DNA of 64,000 bases from Pseudomonadota bacterium (GCA_023460395.1 JAEWQB010000014.1:171823-235822), one strand, 5' to 3'. Shown: positions 7,615-16,645, counted from the stretch's first letter. A program made the numbers and translations. Notes: generated by a model not told the origin, from the sequence alone.

Positions 7615-8592
7615 ATGTCGGTGACTGTGGGCATAAACGGATTTGGGCGTATAGGACGCTATCTCACGCGATTGTTGGCGGGGCGCGATGACCTGCGCCT
7701 TGTTGTCGTGAATGATGTTATGTCGCTCGCTGAAGCGCGGCACTTGCTGCGGTACGACTCCGTGCACGGACGGTTTGACGGTGTGGAGCCTGCTGACGGG
7801 GGCTTTTCGCTAGCGGGCCGCACGGTGCGGTATACCACGCAGCCTTCCTGCCAATGGGATTGGGACGGGTGCGATATTCTTGTAGAGGCTTCCGGGCTTT
7901 TTGCGGGCCGCGCTCATTGTGAGCGGCATCTTGCCGCCGGAGCGCGCCGGGTCGCGGTGGCCTGTCCCGCCCCGGATGCGGATGCGACGATTTTGCCCGG
8001 TGTGAATATGCACATGCTGGCCTCCGGCATGCGCATCGTCTCCTGTGGTTCCTGTACGACAAACTGTCTGGCGCTGCCCGCGCAGTATATCCAACGCGAG
8101 TTCGGTATCCGCCGGGGCAGCATGACCACCATCCATCCCTACACATTGCGGCAGCGGCTGCTGGACGGAAGTCATGCGGACTGGCGCCGTGCCCGCGCCT
8201 GCGGCATGAACATTGTTCCCACTCCGGTGGGTGCTACCTGCACTGTGGCGCTTGCGCTGCCGGAGTTGCAGGGGAAACTTTCGGGCCTCGCCTTCCGGGT
8301 GCCCACGGCGAGTGTTTCTCTGATTGACCTTGTTTGCGAACTGGAACGCCCCGCCACTGCGGAGCAGGTAAACGGAGTGTTGAGAGAGCACGCGGACGAG
8401 CATATGGGGTTCACTATGGAACCTTTGGTGTCTGTGGATTATGTGGGGTGCGAATACGGCAGTGTGGTGGACGGTGCGTTAACTTCGGTCACTGACGGCA
8501 CCATGCTTCGCGTCGTGGCGTGGTATGACAATGAGGCCAGCTTCACCAACCAATTGCTGCGCCTTGTCACACATATGGCAGCTCAGTTGTAG
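7615..8592 (+). CDS. gap: Glyceraldehyde-3-phosphate dehydrogenase
   Basis: A 325-residue phosphorylating GAPDH: glyceraldehyde-3-P + Pi + NAD(P)+ to 1,3-bisphosphoglycerate. The NAD-binding Rossmann motif GINGFGRIGR is at residues 6-15. The catalytic Cys lies in SCGSCTTNCLA (about residue 148; usually S-N-A-S-C-T-T-N-C), and the catalytic His in TTIHPYTLRQRLLDG (about 175). The C-terminal WYDNEASFTNQ is the standard substrate/cofactor loop. The CGS replacement of NAS next to the nucleophile is uncommon but leaves the catalytic residues intact. GGAG lies upstream of the ATG. It is monocistronic, with a terminator behind it and no pgk or tpi neighbour. Confidence 0.92.
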   Translation: MSVTVGINGFGRIGRYLTRLLAGRDDLRLVVVNDVMSLAEARHLLRYDSVHGRFDGVEPADGGFSLAGRTVRYTTQPSCQWDWDGCDILVEASGLFAGRAHCERHLAAGARRVAVACPAPDADATILPGVNMHMLASGMRIVSCGSCTTNCLALPAQYIQREFGIRRGSMTTIHPYTLRQRLLDGSHADWRRARACGMNIVPTPVGATCTVALALPELQGKLSGLAFRVPTASVSLIDLVCELERPATAEQVNGVLREHADEHMGFTMEPLVSVDYVGCEYGSVVDGALTSVTDGTMLRVVAWYDNEASFTNQLLRLVTHMAAQL

Positions 8593-8645
8593 ACGGTAAT
8601 TTTTTTCTTTCCCTCTGTACCCACTGTTGTGTCCAGAGAAGAAAC

Positions 8646-8682
8646 GCGCAAAGCCCCGGCAGACACCTGCCAGGGCTTTGCG
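8646..8682 (+). terminator. Hairpin between gap and convergent membrane protein gene
   Basis: GCGCAAAGCCC and GGGCTTTGCGC form the outer stem, with GGCAG/CTGCC inside it. The T-tract is weak (TTCAGT), so it may act as a bidirectional barrier rather than a strong intrinsic terminator. Confidence 0.65.
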
Positions 8683-8743
8683 CGTTCAGTATTGGGGGTG
8701 TGTCCGTCGTAGGGAGGACGCGCCACAGGCTGTCGGACCAACG

Positions 8744-9703
8744 TTATTGCGCTGTTTGGAAAAAGCCCGCGAGGAGTTGGGCCGTGGTGGCGCAGGTCAT
8801 GAGAAACACGCACAGGATGACGGAAGCTTTGTGACGCATGGGGTTTTCACTCCGCGCGATGCGCAGCCACAGCCCGGCGCAGCATAGGGGAAGCAGCAGG
8901 GCCGTTCCCCAGTACCACATGACTGGGTTGGCAGGGAGCAGAGGTCCCGATGTGCTGCGAAGAAGCAGAAAGAGCGCGGTGGCAGGCAGACATTGCAGCA
9001 CGGCCCCCGCAGCGGCCCAGCGCGCGCAGACCGGCAGGGCGAATTTATAGTAGTCCCGCCCGAAATCGTCTTTAGCCCGGCGGAGGAACAAATAGAGTTG
9101 CGCCAGCATTGCGGAGCAGGCGATTCCGCCGAAAATGGTTTGCGTAAAAACTATCCACAGCGCGGAGGGGGGAGAGGCAAGGTATATGGCGGAAAGGGCC
9201 TGATCCATAGTGGCGCTGGCGGGAATGGGGTGACCCCTGTACAGCAGCGCGAAGGTTAAGGCCGTGGTCATATATAATGCCGTCAGTCCCGCAAGCGCGG
9301 TAACACTGCCCAGCGCGATATGCAGATTTTTGGTGCGGCGCAGGGCGCGCCAGAATATGGAATACGCCAGATAGAGAAGCACAAAGGTCAGCAATGCGGC
9401 TGCGCACGCTATCATGGGGGCGTGAAACGGCTCCTGAAGTAATTCCGGGCTGCGCACCAGCACGTGGGCCACGGCTGCGGCAACGCAGACGAGAGTGAGC
9501 AAGCTTAAGCTGGCGGTCATGGATGCCGTTTGCTGGGCCAGCTTATCATAAAACATTTTTTGGCGCAGGACGGCGAGCCGCTGATTTACGACGGGCAGAA
9601 ACGTCCCGGTGGTGACGGCGAGAAACATGATGCCCGCGCAGGCGGCGACAAGGGCGATGAGAATTCCCTCAGGAGAGAGAGTCATGGACGGGATGGGAGT
9701 CAT
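8744..9703 (-). CDS. Polytopic membrane protein of unknown function (about 8 TM helices)
   Basis: A 319-residue protein with about eight predicted membrane helices. The first starts near residue 12 (GILIALVAACAGIMFLAV), and a His/Tyr-containing amphipathic stretch KMFYDKLAQQTASM follows it. It recalls respiratory cytochrome subunits in layout, but no clear haem-ligand pattern can be named. The gene starts 9 bp after the stop of a small Cys-rich ORF, and the AGGAG that serves its ATG overlaps that stop codon, so the two are probably translationally coupled. I do not recognise a family. Confidence 0.65.
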   Translation of the reverse strand: MTPIPSMTLSPEGILIALVAACAGIMFLAVTTGTFLPVVNQRLAVLRQKMFYDKLAQQTASMTASLSLLTLVCVAAAVAHVLVRSPELLQEPFHAPMIACAAALLTFVLLYLAYSIFWRALRRTKNLHIALGSVTALAGLTALYMTTALTFALLYRGHPIPASATMDQALSAIYLASPPSALWIVFTQTIFGGIACSAMLAQLYLFLRRAKDDFGRDYYKFALPVCARWAAAGAVLQCLPATALFLLLRSTSGPLLPANPVMWYWGTALLLPLCCAGLWLRIARSENPMRHKASVILCVFLMTCATTAQLLAGFFQTAQ

Positions 9704-9712
9704 GGCGTGCTC

Positions 9713-9940
9713 CTAGACTGTTTGTCCGTCGTCCGGCTTCTGGGCCTGCGTGCACGCAGGCGCCATCGGACACATCGGGTAACGGCAACGGTCTTGTGCC
9801 TGAATTCGGCGCTGGTGGCAAGGTTTTGCCGCATGGAGTGCCGTCAGCCCCGTGGATAAGGCGTATTGTTTCTTGAAAAATATGGCGGCCTCGCCTATGG
9901 AGTAAAGGGGCTGGTGCGTCGTTTCCGGCAGACTTGTCAT
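9713..9940 (-). CDS. Small Cys-rich protein, coupled to downstream membrane protein
   Basis: A 75-residue ORF (ATG at 9940). The N-terminal half is ordinary. The C-terminal half is rich in Cys and Pro: KPCHQRR, then DRCRYPMCPMAPAC. The four cysteines are spaced as in a metal or iron-sulfur site. The stop codon TAG overlaps the AGGAG ribosome-binding site of the following membrane protein gene, a classic coupled arrangement that favours it being real. A weak ribosome-binding site upstream is the main doubt. No family is recognised. Confidence 0.45.
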   Translation of the reverse strand: MTSLPETTHQPLYSIGEAAIFFKKQYALSTGLTALHAAKPCHQRRIQAQDRCRYPMCPMAPACTQAQKPDDGQTV

Positions 9941-10036
9941 GAATCGCCGCGCCCGCTCTCCTGTGTCGCTAACCCGCGGATATGACTGCCGACGGCTGTG
10001 GAGTGATGTGTGCGGAACAGAAACCGGAGGGTCGCT

Positions 10037-10864
10037 ATGGGATGCAACAAGGTGGGAATCTGCGTACTGCTTGCCATGACATGCGCGGGGTGTGCCTCGC
10101 CGCAAGCGCCCCGTGACCGGGCGTCAAGCGATGCGTGGCGGCTTCAGAACATTGAAGCCCGGTTCCTTGAATTTCAAGAAGCGCAAAAACGGCAGGATGC
10201 GCAGGTAGATTCTCAATTGGCGGGCATACACGAGCGGCTGACCGGTATGGAACGGCAGTTCGGACAAGCCGCGAAAGACGCGGAATCTGCGCGGGCCGAA
10301 AATGCCGCGTTAAAGGAGTCGTTGCGCGTCCGTGATACGCAGACGGCGCAGAACGGTTCCGCCGGGGACGCGTCTATAGAAATACCCGCCGCTCCTCCCG
10401 CAGAAACACCTTCTCCCGTTGCGGCATCTGAAGCAAAAATCGCAGCAGACGAGGAAGCCCCCATGCCACCCGCGTCTGCCGTTGCGCGTGGCGATTCCAT
10501 CGCCGGGGAATATGAACGCGCGGTGGCCTTTGTGCGCGCGGGCGATGTGGAGAAAGGGCGTAAGGCACTGGATGAATTTATTGGCGACTATCCCTCGCAT
10601 GCGCTTGTGCCTAACGCGCTCTACTGGCTTGGGGAAACTTATTACCACGAGAAACGCTACGCACAGGCCATTCTGACGTTCAAAGAAGTGGTGCGGCGAT
10701 TCCCGGAGCATGACAAGGCGGCGGCTGCGCTTCTTAAGGTCGGCTACTCTTATGCCCAGTTGGGCGATACGAGCAACGCCCGGTTTTATCTACAGAGCTT
10801 GGTGGAGGCGTATCCTTCTTCGGAGCCCGCCACCTTGGCCCGCCAGCGGCTGGCGTCGCTGTAG
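10037..10864 (+). CDS. CpoB/YbgF-like cell-division coordinator with TPR repeats
   Basis: About 275 residues. GGAGG lies 6 bp before the ATG at 10037; the upstream ATG at 10010 only adds Arg-rich residues before the signal peptide. Signal sequence VGICVLLAMTCAGCAS ends in a possible lipobox cysteine, although Cys at -3 is unusual. Residues about 35-95 form a coiled coil rich in Gln/Glu/Lys, as in YbgF; then a Pro/Ala linker; then three tetratricopeptide repeats from about residue 160 (YERAVAFVRAGDVEKGRKAL, YWLGETYYHEKRYAQAI, KVGYSYAQLGDTSNARFYL). In other bacteria CpoB links Tol-Pal to peptidoglycan synthesis in the periplasm. No tol or pal gene is adjacent, so the role is by domain architecture only. 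Confidence 0.8.
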   Translation: MGCNKVGICVLLAMTCAGCASPQAPRDRASSDAWRLQNIEARFLEFQEAQKRQDAQVDSQLAGIHERLTGMERQFGQAAKDAESARAENAALKESLRVRDTQTAQNGSAGDASIEIPAAPPAETPSPVAASEAKIAADEEAPMPPASAVARGDSIAGEYERAVAFVRAGDVEKGRKALDEFIGDYPSHALVPNALYWLGETYYHEKRYAQAILTFKEVVRRFPEHDKAAAALLKVGYSYAQLGDTSNARFYLQSLVEAYPSSEPATLARQRLASL

Positions 10865-10873
10865 GCGGCTGGT

Positions 10874-12217
10874 GTGTTGTCGCATAGTGCCGCAGCATAT
10901 GTTCCGCCCGGCATGACGGATGCCCAACGCACGGAGTTTTGGGCTTCACTCGCATTACGCCACACCGCGGGTCTGGGTGCCCGGCGGTGGAAACGGTTGC
11001 TGGAGACGTATCCTTCGCCCTATGCCGCCGTGCTGGATGCCGCGCAATGGAAGGAACGCTGCGGACTGCCTGCCCGGTTGGCCGCCGAGTTTTCCGCGGA
11101 GCGGTGGCGTACAGCCGCCCGGCAGGAATGGGATGCCGCCCGCAAGGGCGGCTGGCGCGTTTTGCTCTGGACCGATCCCCGGTATCCCCGGCGACTTAAG
11201 GAAATAGGAGATCCCCCGCTGCTGCTGTATTATGCGGGAGACACGGCGCTATTGGGCAATCCGGGGGTGGCGGTGGTGGGATCCCGGAAATGCTCCAGAG
11301 ACGGCGTTGCCACCACACGGGAGCTGTGCCGTAGATTTTCCGCTTCCGGCGTAACCACCATTTCTGGACTGGCGCGTGGCATCGACAGCGAGGCACATCG
11401 CGCCGCGCTGGAAAGCTGGGGTAGCACTATCGCGGTGCTGGGAACCGGACCCGATATCGTTTATCCGCCAGAAAATGACGCCTTGCACGCCCGAATCAGC
11501 GAGAGCGGGCTGGTGCTTTCTGAGTTCGCTCCCGGAACCATGCCGGAGCCGCGCAACTTCCCCATGCGTAACCGCATTATCAGCGCGTTGTCGCTAGGAG
11601 TGCTGGTGGTGGAGGCCACCCGGCGCAGTGGAAGTCTTATCACCGCGCAGCATGCGCTGGATCAGGGGCGGGAAGTCTTTGCCGTGCCCGGCAGTGCGCT
11701 GGCACGCACCTCGTCGGGGTGTCATGAGCTTATCCGGCAGGGGGCCAAAGCCGTTTTTTCCTGTGACGATGTGCTGGTGGAAATTGCCCCCCTCATTGGT
11801 TTTACCGCACGGGATTGGAAAACTCCTGAGCAGGTGCCGCCACCGGAGGCAGTCTCTGTGCGCAAAAGAGGCCAATCCGCTGCAACCGGGAGGATCGGCG
11901 AAGCGGGCGGCGTGGCGGAAGACGAGACGCTTACCGCCGAGTCCGCAACGCCGTCCATGCACGCGGGCTTTTCCGAACGTGTTGCGTCAGGGGAACCCAA
12001 TGACCGGGGCGTCGCCGGGAAAGAGGTAACGGACAACGCCTCCGCCGACGAAAAAGAAATATATGCCCTGCTGACAACGCAGGATTCTCTGCATATAGAT
12101 GAGCTGTGCCGCGCACTCGGTTGGGAAGCGGGCAGAGTGAGCGGAGCGTTGTTGATGCTGGAAGTGCTTGGCGCCGTGCGCCAATTGCCCGGCATGCATT
12201 ATTGCGCGATGCAGTGA
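10874..12217 (+). CDS. dprA: DNA processing protein DprA (Smf)
   Basis: A 447-residue (GTG at 10874) or 434-residue (ATG at 10913) protein; neither start has a strong ribosome-binding site. DprA binds incoming single-stranded DNA and loads RecA. An N-terminal SAM-like domain (FWASLALRHTAGLGARRW) is followed by the Rossmann-type DprA core: VAVVGSRKCSRDG, TTISGLARGIDSEAH, YPPENDALH, FPMRNRIISALS, VEATRRSGSLITAQHAL. A Pro/Ala-rich linker (about 315-385) leads to a C-terminal winged-helix (about 390-445, DSLHIDELCRALG). The gene begins 9 bp after the TPR protein stop, so they are likely cotranscribed. Confidence 0.93.
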   Translation: MLSHSAAAYVPPGMTDAQRTEFWASLALRHTAGLGARRWKRLLETYPSPYAAVLDAAQWKERCGLPARLAAEFSAERWRTAARQEWDAARKGGWRVLLWTDPRYPRRLKEIGDPPLLLYYAGDTALLGNPGVAVVGSRKCSRDGVATTRELCRRFSASGVTTISGLARGIDSEAHRAALESWGSTIAVLGTGPDIVYPPENDALHARISESGLVLSEFAPGTMPEPRNFPMRNRIISALSLGVLVVEATRRSGSLITAQHALDQGREVFAVPGSALARTSSGCHELIRQGAKAVFSCDDVLVEIAPLIGFTARDWKTPEQVPPPEAVSVRKRGQSAATGRIGEAGGVAEDETLTAESATPSMHAGFSERVASGEPNDRGVAGKEVTDNASADEKEIYALLTTQDSLHIDELCRALGWEAGRVSGALLMLEVLGAVRQLPGMHYCAMQ

Positions 12218-12257
12218 GAACGCCCAAGTGATAATTCTGGAATAACGAAACGGGTAT

Positions 12258-12725
12258 ATGATGCAGAAGATTCCTCTGAAGCTGGCTGCGCCGGGTATGA
12301 CGCTGGCAAAACCTGTGGTGCGTGATAATGGCATCACCTTGGTCGGCGAGGGCGTGGAACTGACGCCGTCACTTCTTGCGCGGTTTGAACAGTCCGGTAT
12401 CGCTTCCGTGACTGTGGAGGGGAGTCCTGTGCGGCTGGATGAGCTTGCCGGAGGCACCGATTTCGGACGCCGGGTCGAACGACTGGATTTTTTGTTTCGC
12501 AAGCATGAAAACGATGCCTTCATGGTAACGCTTAAGAAGGTTATCGCACGACACTTTCACATGCGGGCCGCAGTGCTTGCCGCAGAGGAAGCTGCCAGAG
12601 CGGCGGCTAAGGCGGCGGAAGGGCAGGCTCAAGACGGGGCCGCCCAAAGCGCTGGCTCTGAGAACACGCCCGGTGGGCAGGTTGTGGCGAACACTGCGGG
12701 AGTTGGCGGCAAGGGGGCTATGTGA
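12258..12725 (+). CDS. Hypothetical protein upstream of HDOD (DUF3391-like N-terminus)
   Basis: A 155-residue protein. The first 100 residues contain KIPLKLAAPGMTLAKPVVRDNG, a pattern resembling the small beta-rich domain at the N-terminus of some HD-GYP signalling proteins, followed by a helix with LDFLFRKHENDAFMVTLK. The C-terminal 40 residues are Ala/Gly-rich and look disordered. Its stop overlaps the start of the HDOD gene (TGATG), indicating translational coupling and a probable shared role in signalling. The start context is weak (tandem ATGs at 12258 and 12261). Confidence 0.65.
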   Translation: MMQKIPLKLAAPGMTLAKPVVRDNGITLVGEGVELTPSLLARFEQSGIASVTVEGSPVRLDELAGGTDFGRRVERLDFLFRKHENDAFMVTLKKVIARHFHMRAAVLAAEEAARAAAKAAEGQAQDGAAQSAGSENTPGGQVVANTAGVGGKGAM

Positions 12726-13561
12726 TGCAGGACATGCGGACCGAATACAAGGGGCGGGTGCTGGCGGTAAAAAATTTGCCCACCCTACCCAAAGTGCTGG
12801 ATGAAGTGACCGCCCTGATGGACGACCCCAACACCTCGTCGGACCAGATAGCCAAGGCGATTACCTTCGATCAAGTATTGTCCGCTAAAGTGCTCAAAAT
12901 GGTCAATTCGCCTATTTACGGTTTTCCGGGGCGCATAGGTTCCATCCAGCACGCACTGGTATTGCTTGGTTTTAACGTGGTGCGGGGACTCATCATCTCC
13001 ACCTCGGTTTTTGACGATATGAATAAGGCCATGGCCGGGTTGTGGACGCATAGCGTGGGGTGCGCCCTCGCCTGCGGCGAAATAGCCCGTTTGCTGGACC
13101 TGAAAGACCCGGAAGAATATGCTGTTTCCGGGCTGCTGCACGATCTGGGCAAGGTGGTGTCTGCGGTACAGTTGCCGGAAATAAAACCGGAGCTTGCCCG
13201 TTTAGTGGCGGAGCAGGACATGACGTTCTTACAAGCGGAAAAAACATTGCTCGGTTTCGGACACGACAGGGTGAACGCGTGGCTAGCCGCGCACTGGAAT
13301 TTACCCCCTGTGATTACGGAAGGCATCACGTACCACCACCGTCCTTTAAGCGCCCCCAACTTTACTCGGCATGCCTGCGTGGTGCATATGGGTGATTTCC
13401 TTGCCCGCCTTTTTGAATATGGCAATGGGGGAGACAGTAATGTTCCCCGCCTTGAGCCACGGGCCATGAAATTGCTGGGACTGAACCAGCGCATGCTGGA
13501 AAGTTTGCTGGATCGTTTGTCTGATGCGTTTTTGGAAGCGGGGGATCTTTCCGTGCGGTAG
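12725..13561 (+). CDS. HDOD domain signalling protein
   Basis: A 278-residue protein consisting of a single HDOD domain: LPTLPKVLDEVTALMDDPNTS opens it, KVLKMVNSPIYG follows, and the central LHDLGK retains the HD dyad that many HDOD proteins lose. GITYHHRPL gives further histidines, so weak metal binding is possible. HDOD proteins act as scaffolds or regulators in motility, stress and c-di-GMP signalling. The ATG at 12725 overlaps the previous stop; the GTG at 12722 is less likely. The next gene is a receiver-GGDEF protein, consistent with a nucleotide-signalling cluster. Confidence 0.9.
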   Translation: MQDMRTEYKGRVLAVKNLPTLPKVLDEVTALMDDPNTSSDQIAKAITFDQVLSAKVLKMVNSPIYGFPGRIGSIQHALVLLGFNVVRGLIISTSVFDDMNKAMAGLWTHSVGCALACGEIARLLDLKDPEEYAVSGLLHDLGKVVSAVQLPEIKPELARLVAEQDMTFLQAEKTLLGFGHDRVNAWLAAHWNLPPVITEGITYHHRPLSAPNFTRHACVVHMGDFLARLFEYGNGGDSNVPRLEPRAMKLLGLNQRMLESLLDRLSDAFLEAGDLSVR

Positions 13562-13697
13562 CGGAAAGAGAAGGGGCAGACGCCCCGCGAAATGGTATAC
13601 GCGATGAGGACACCGGCCCCACAACGGCGCGCTGGCGCAAATACATGGCTGCTGGCGCGGGAAAATGGGGAACTGTGTCACTGCCGGAGCGGTTCGT

Positions 13698-14672
13698 ATG
13701 CGTATGGATATGGCCCCGTTGCGGGCTTTTCTTGTTTCCCCGGATGATGCGTTCGTGCAACAGATATTGGCGTTGTGGGACTCCGGCGCGGTGCGCTGGA
13801 GTGTGTTCGCCAGTGCCGCGCCCGCAGTGGAGCAACTTTTTTCCGATCCGCCGGATTTGCTGGTGGCGGATGCGTTTCTGCCGGATATGCCGGGGGAGAC
13901 TCTGGTTTCGCTGGTGAAAAGCGAAAACGTATACCGGCAGGTACCTGTGGTGCTGCGATTGCCCGCCGGGGCCTTGGCGGACAGCCCGTCGTCGGGGCCG
14001 GGAGGCACGGGAGTGGACTGGCCCGCCACCGACATCGACGATTTTCTTCTTCCGCCCTTCAACGCTATGGAATACCGGGCGCGGGTGGAACTGGCCCTCA
14101 CCCGGATGCGGCGTTCTTTGGATGCCAATCCGCTTACCCGGTTGCCGGGGAATGCCACTATTATCCAATATATCAAGGAGAATATTGATAAGCAGCGCGA
14201 TTTCGCGTTGGGATATGCCGACCTTGATAACTTTAAGGCGTTTAACGATACGTATGGCTTTGCCCGTGGGGATGAGGCGCTCATGATGACCGCGCGGATT
14301 ATTGTGAATACCGTGCGCGCCGTGGCTGGTCCGCTGGCCTTTGTGGGCCATGTGGGCGGAGACGACTTTGTGTTTGGCGTGCCGCTGGATGCTGCGGAGG
14401 CGGTATGCCAGCGTCTGGTTGCCAGCTTTGACGCCATTGTTCCCAGCTTTTATGATGCTCAAGATCGTGAATGCGGGGGCATTCAGTCGGTGGACCGGCA
14501 AGGGTGCCCCCAGCGGTTTCCGCTCATGGCTATCTCGATTGCCGTGGTTTGCAATCGCAACGGTAGCTTGAAGCACTATGCGGCGGCCTCCGCCATTGCC
14601 TCACAGTTAAAGAAAAAAGCCAAGGAAAGCCCCCGGAGTGTCTATGTCATCGACAGACGCGGAACAGAATAA
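13698..14672 (+). CDS. Receiver-like plus GGDEF domain protein with GGDDF signature
   Basis: About 324 residues. Start at ATG 13698 behind GGAG. Residues 1-130 form a receiver-like alpha/beta domain (RAFLVSPDD, PDLLVADAFLPDMPGETL, the Asp in VADAF being at the phosphoacceptor position). Residues about 135-320 are a GGDEF domain opening with LDANPLTRLPGN, then YADLDNFKAFNDTYGFARGDE, and the active-site hairpin is VGGDDF. The fourth position is Asp instead of Glu, and no RxxD inhibitory site precedes it. It may be a weak diguanylate cyclase or a GTP/c-di-GMP sensor. Its 3' end overlaps the recombinase gene by 29 bp. Confidence 0.85.
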   Translation: MRMDMAPLRAFLVSPDDAFVQQILALWDSGAVRWSVFASAAPAVEQLFSDPPDLLVADAFLPDMPGETLVSLVKSENVYRQVPVVLRLPAGALADSPSSGPGGTGVDWPATDIDDFLLPPFNAMEYRARVELALTRMRRSLDANPLTRLPGNATIIQYIKENIDKQRDFALGYADLDNFKAFNDTYGFARGDEALMMTARIIVNTVRAVAGPLAFVGHVGGDDFVFGVPLDAAEAVCQRLVASFDAIVPSFYDAQDRECGGIQSVDRQGCPQRFPLMAISIAVVCNRNGSLKHYAAASAIASQLKKKAKESPRSVYVIDRRGTE

Positions 14673-15735
14673 CAAGCCCCGGCGACGGGTCCAGAAGTCC
14701 GGTCGCCCCGGCCCGGCCGAGGAAGGCTATGGGTTAGTCTCGCTGGTTGACCTGCCGGACACGGCGGAATTGTATATGGCGCATTTGGCTGTGGAAAAAG
14801 GATACTCCGATGCCACCGTGCAAGCCTATGCGCGTGATTTGCACCAGTTCCAAAGTTTTCTTGAAGGACGGCGGGAGCCGCTTTCTTTGTCTGAACCGGC
14901 GGCGATTACACGGGAGGTGGTGGAGGCCTTTTTGGGAGATCTGCATCGCCAGCGCGTGAGCAAAACGTCCATGGGCCGTAAACTTTCCGCTCTGCGCGGA
15001 TTATTCCGCTACCTTGCCAAGCGTAAAATGTTGCAGGTTATCCCCACGGATGGAGTGAGGAATCCCAAAACAGCCATCCGGCATCCCCGTGCGCTGAATG
15101 TGGACCAAACCTTCGCGGTCTTGGACGAATCCCGCCAGCGTACAGCCGAAGCCACGCGGCACCGCAGTCATGCGGCGCAGCAACTGGCACGGGATTTGGC
15201 CTTGGCGGAACTACTTTATGGTTCCGGGTTGCGCATTTCAGAAGCGCTGATGCTGGATGTGGACGACGTGCGCCCGGAATCGGGCGTGGTGCGGGTCATG
15301 GGCAAAGGGGGCAAGGAGCGGCTGGCTCCGCTTTCCGATACCGCGCGTGTGGCGTTGCGCACATGGCTGGAACAGCGTTCTTTGCTGGAACTGAATCCAC
15401 GGGAATTGGCCCTGTTCCTTGGGGCGCGTGGGGGACGGCTAAACCGTCGGCAGGCCACACGGATTATTGAGGATCTTTGCCGCAGGGTGGGATTGCCGCA
15501 GGTGATTTCCCCGCACGGATTGCGCCACTCCTTTGCCACCCATCTGTTGGAAGCGGGGGCGGACATGCGTAGCGTGCAGGAATTGTTAGGGCATGCCCGG
15601 TTGACGACCACGCAACGTTATACGCATCTCACCCTTGCCCGGTTGGTAGAGGTATATGACCGCGCTCACCCGCGGGCGCACGATTCCGCCGCTAAACAGC
15701 CCGGTGCGAAAAGGCCCGGTCCCCAGTCGGAATAG
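14644..15735 (+). CDS. xerC: Tyrosine recombinase XerC/XerD type
   Basis: A 363-residue site-specific recombinase of the Xer family, which resolves chromosome dimers at dif. The N-terminal SAM-like core-binding domain (about 30-120; HLAVEKGYSDATVQAYARDL) precedes the catalytic domain, with Arg in GSGLRISEAL (about 196), Lys in GKGGKERLAPL (about 222), His-x-x-Arg in HGLRHSFATH (about 294), His in LLGHARL (about 316) and the nucleophile Tyr in TQRYTHL (about 325). The full catalytic set is present. The ATG at 14644 is preferred because the GTG at 14638 lies inside the GGAG site. XerC against XerD cannot be separated by eye. Coupled to the upstream signalling gene. Confidence 0.9.
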   Translation: MSSTDAEQNNKPRRRVQKSGRPGPAEEGYGLVSLVDLPDTAELYMAHLAVEKGYSDATVQAYARDLHQFQSFLEGRREPLSLSEPAAITREVVEAFLGDLHRQRVSKTSMGRKLSALRGLFRYLAKRKMLQVIPTDGVRNPKTAIRHPRALNVDQTFAVLDESRQRTAEATRHRSHAAQQLARDLALAELLYGSGLRISEALMLDVDDVRPESGVVRVMGKGGKERLAPLSDTARVALRTWLEQRSLLELNPRELALFLGARGGRLNRRQATRIIEDLCRRVGLPQVISPHGLRHSFATHLLEAGADMRSVQELLGHARLTTTQRYTHLTLARLVEVYDRAHPRAHDSAAKQPGAKRPGPQSE

Positions 15736-15886
15736 AATGGGCACCGCCGGCAATTTGGGGGATTGTCACGGGGACGCGGGTGGCGGCGTAATAGTGATAT
15801 AGACGCACCAGCAAGGCTCGGAGCATCGGAAAATCTCGCGATGGAAACAACCGTGCGCTGTGCCGTTGCACCCGCCGTTGTGACGA

Positions 15887-16645
15887 TCAGGGAATGGGCG
15901 ATTCCTCAAAGGCAACCCGGCATACATCGTCCATCATGCTCAGTTCTTCGTACAGCTCTGTCCAGCCGCCGTTTTCCTTACCCATAACCCGGAAACGGTA
16001 GGTGGTAATTTCCGAACAGGTGTCCGCCTCGAACCCCACAGTGTGGGAAACAAACGAATGGTGCCCGCTGATAATCTTGACCAGTTCATCATGCCGGTAT
16101 TGACCGTGTTCCCGGAAGACAACAGTGATGGAAACCAAGACCTTACGCGGGGGCAGATGTCTGAGAAAACCGGGCATCCAAAACAGGATGGCGGTAATAA
16201 ACACAGTGCCCATAGCCGCAGGGAGTATCAGCCCCGCTCCCACCGCAAGCCCTAACCCCGTAACCAACCACAAGCTGGCGGCGGTGGTCAGGCCGCGCAC
16301 GCTCCCTTTTCCCTTAATGATGGCTCCACCGCCCACAAAACCGATGCTCGCGAGAGCATAGGAAGCGATACGACCGGGATCTACCCGTGTGACGCTGAGG
16401 GTGGCATTGAGGGGGCGAAACATCTCTTCCATGTAAAGGGAGAGCTGCATCATCAAGCACGCGCCCACAGCTACCAGAATATTGGTGCGAAAGCCCGCGG
16501 CCTGTCCCCGGCGTTCCCGTTCGTAGCCAATGCATGCGCCCAGCAGACCGGCGATGATAAGCTGGAACAGATGCTCAAGGTTAACCGGGTGTGCCACCGT
16601 GCGTGTTAGCGTGTCCCAGAATGTGGAGAAAAAACTAGCAAACAT
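15887..16645 (-). CDS. mgtC: MgtC/SapB family membrane protein
   Basis: A 252-residue protein with five predicted N-terminal membrane helices carrying MgtC signatures: GLLGACIGYERERRGQAAGFRT, ALASIGFVGGGAIIKGKGSVRGLTTAASLW and GLAVGAGLILPA. These are followed by a C-terminal soluble domain of about 90 residues with an ACT-like alpha/beta pattern. MgtC proteins are linked to magnesium limitation and F-ATPase or polysaccharide control in other bacteria. GGAG precedes the ATG. Three direct TGTGAC repeats lie in front of the gene and may be a regulator site. Confidence 0.88.
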   Translation of the reverse strand: MFASFFSTFWDTLTRTVAHPVNLEHLFQLIIAGLLGACIGYERERRGQAAGFRTNILVAVGACLMMQLSLYMEEMFRPLNATLSVTRVDPGRIASYALASIGFVGGGAIIKGKGSVRGLTTAASLWLVTGLGLAVGAGLILPAAMGTVFITAILFWMPGFLRHLPPRKVLVSITVVFREHGQYRHDELVKIISGHHSFVSHTVGFEADTCSEITTYRFRVMGKENGGWTELYEELSMMDDVCRVAFEESPIP

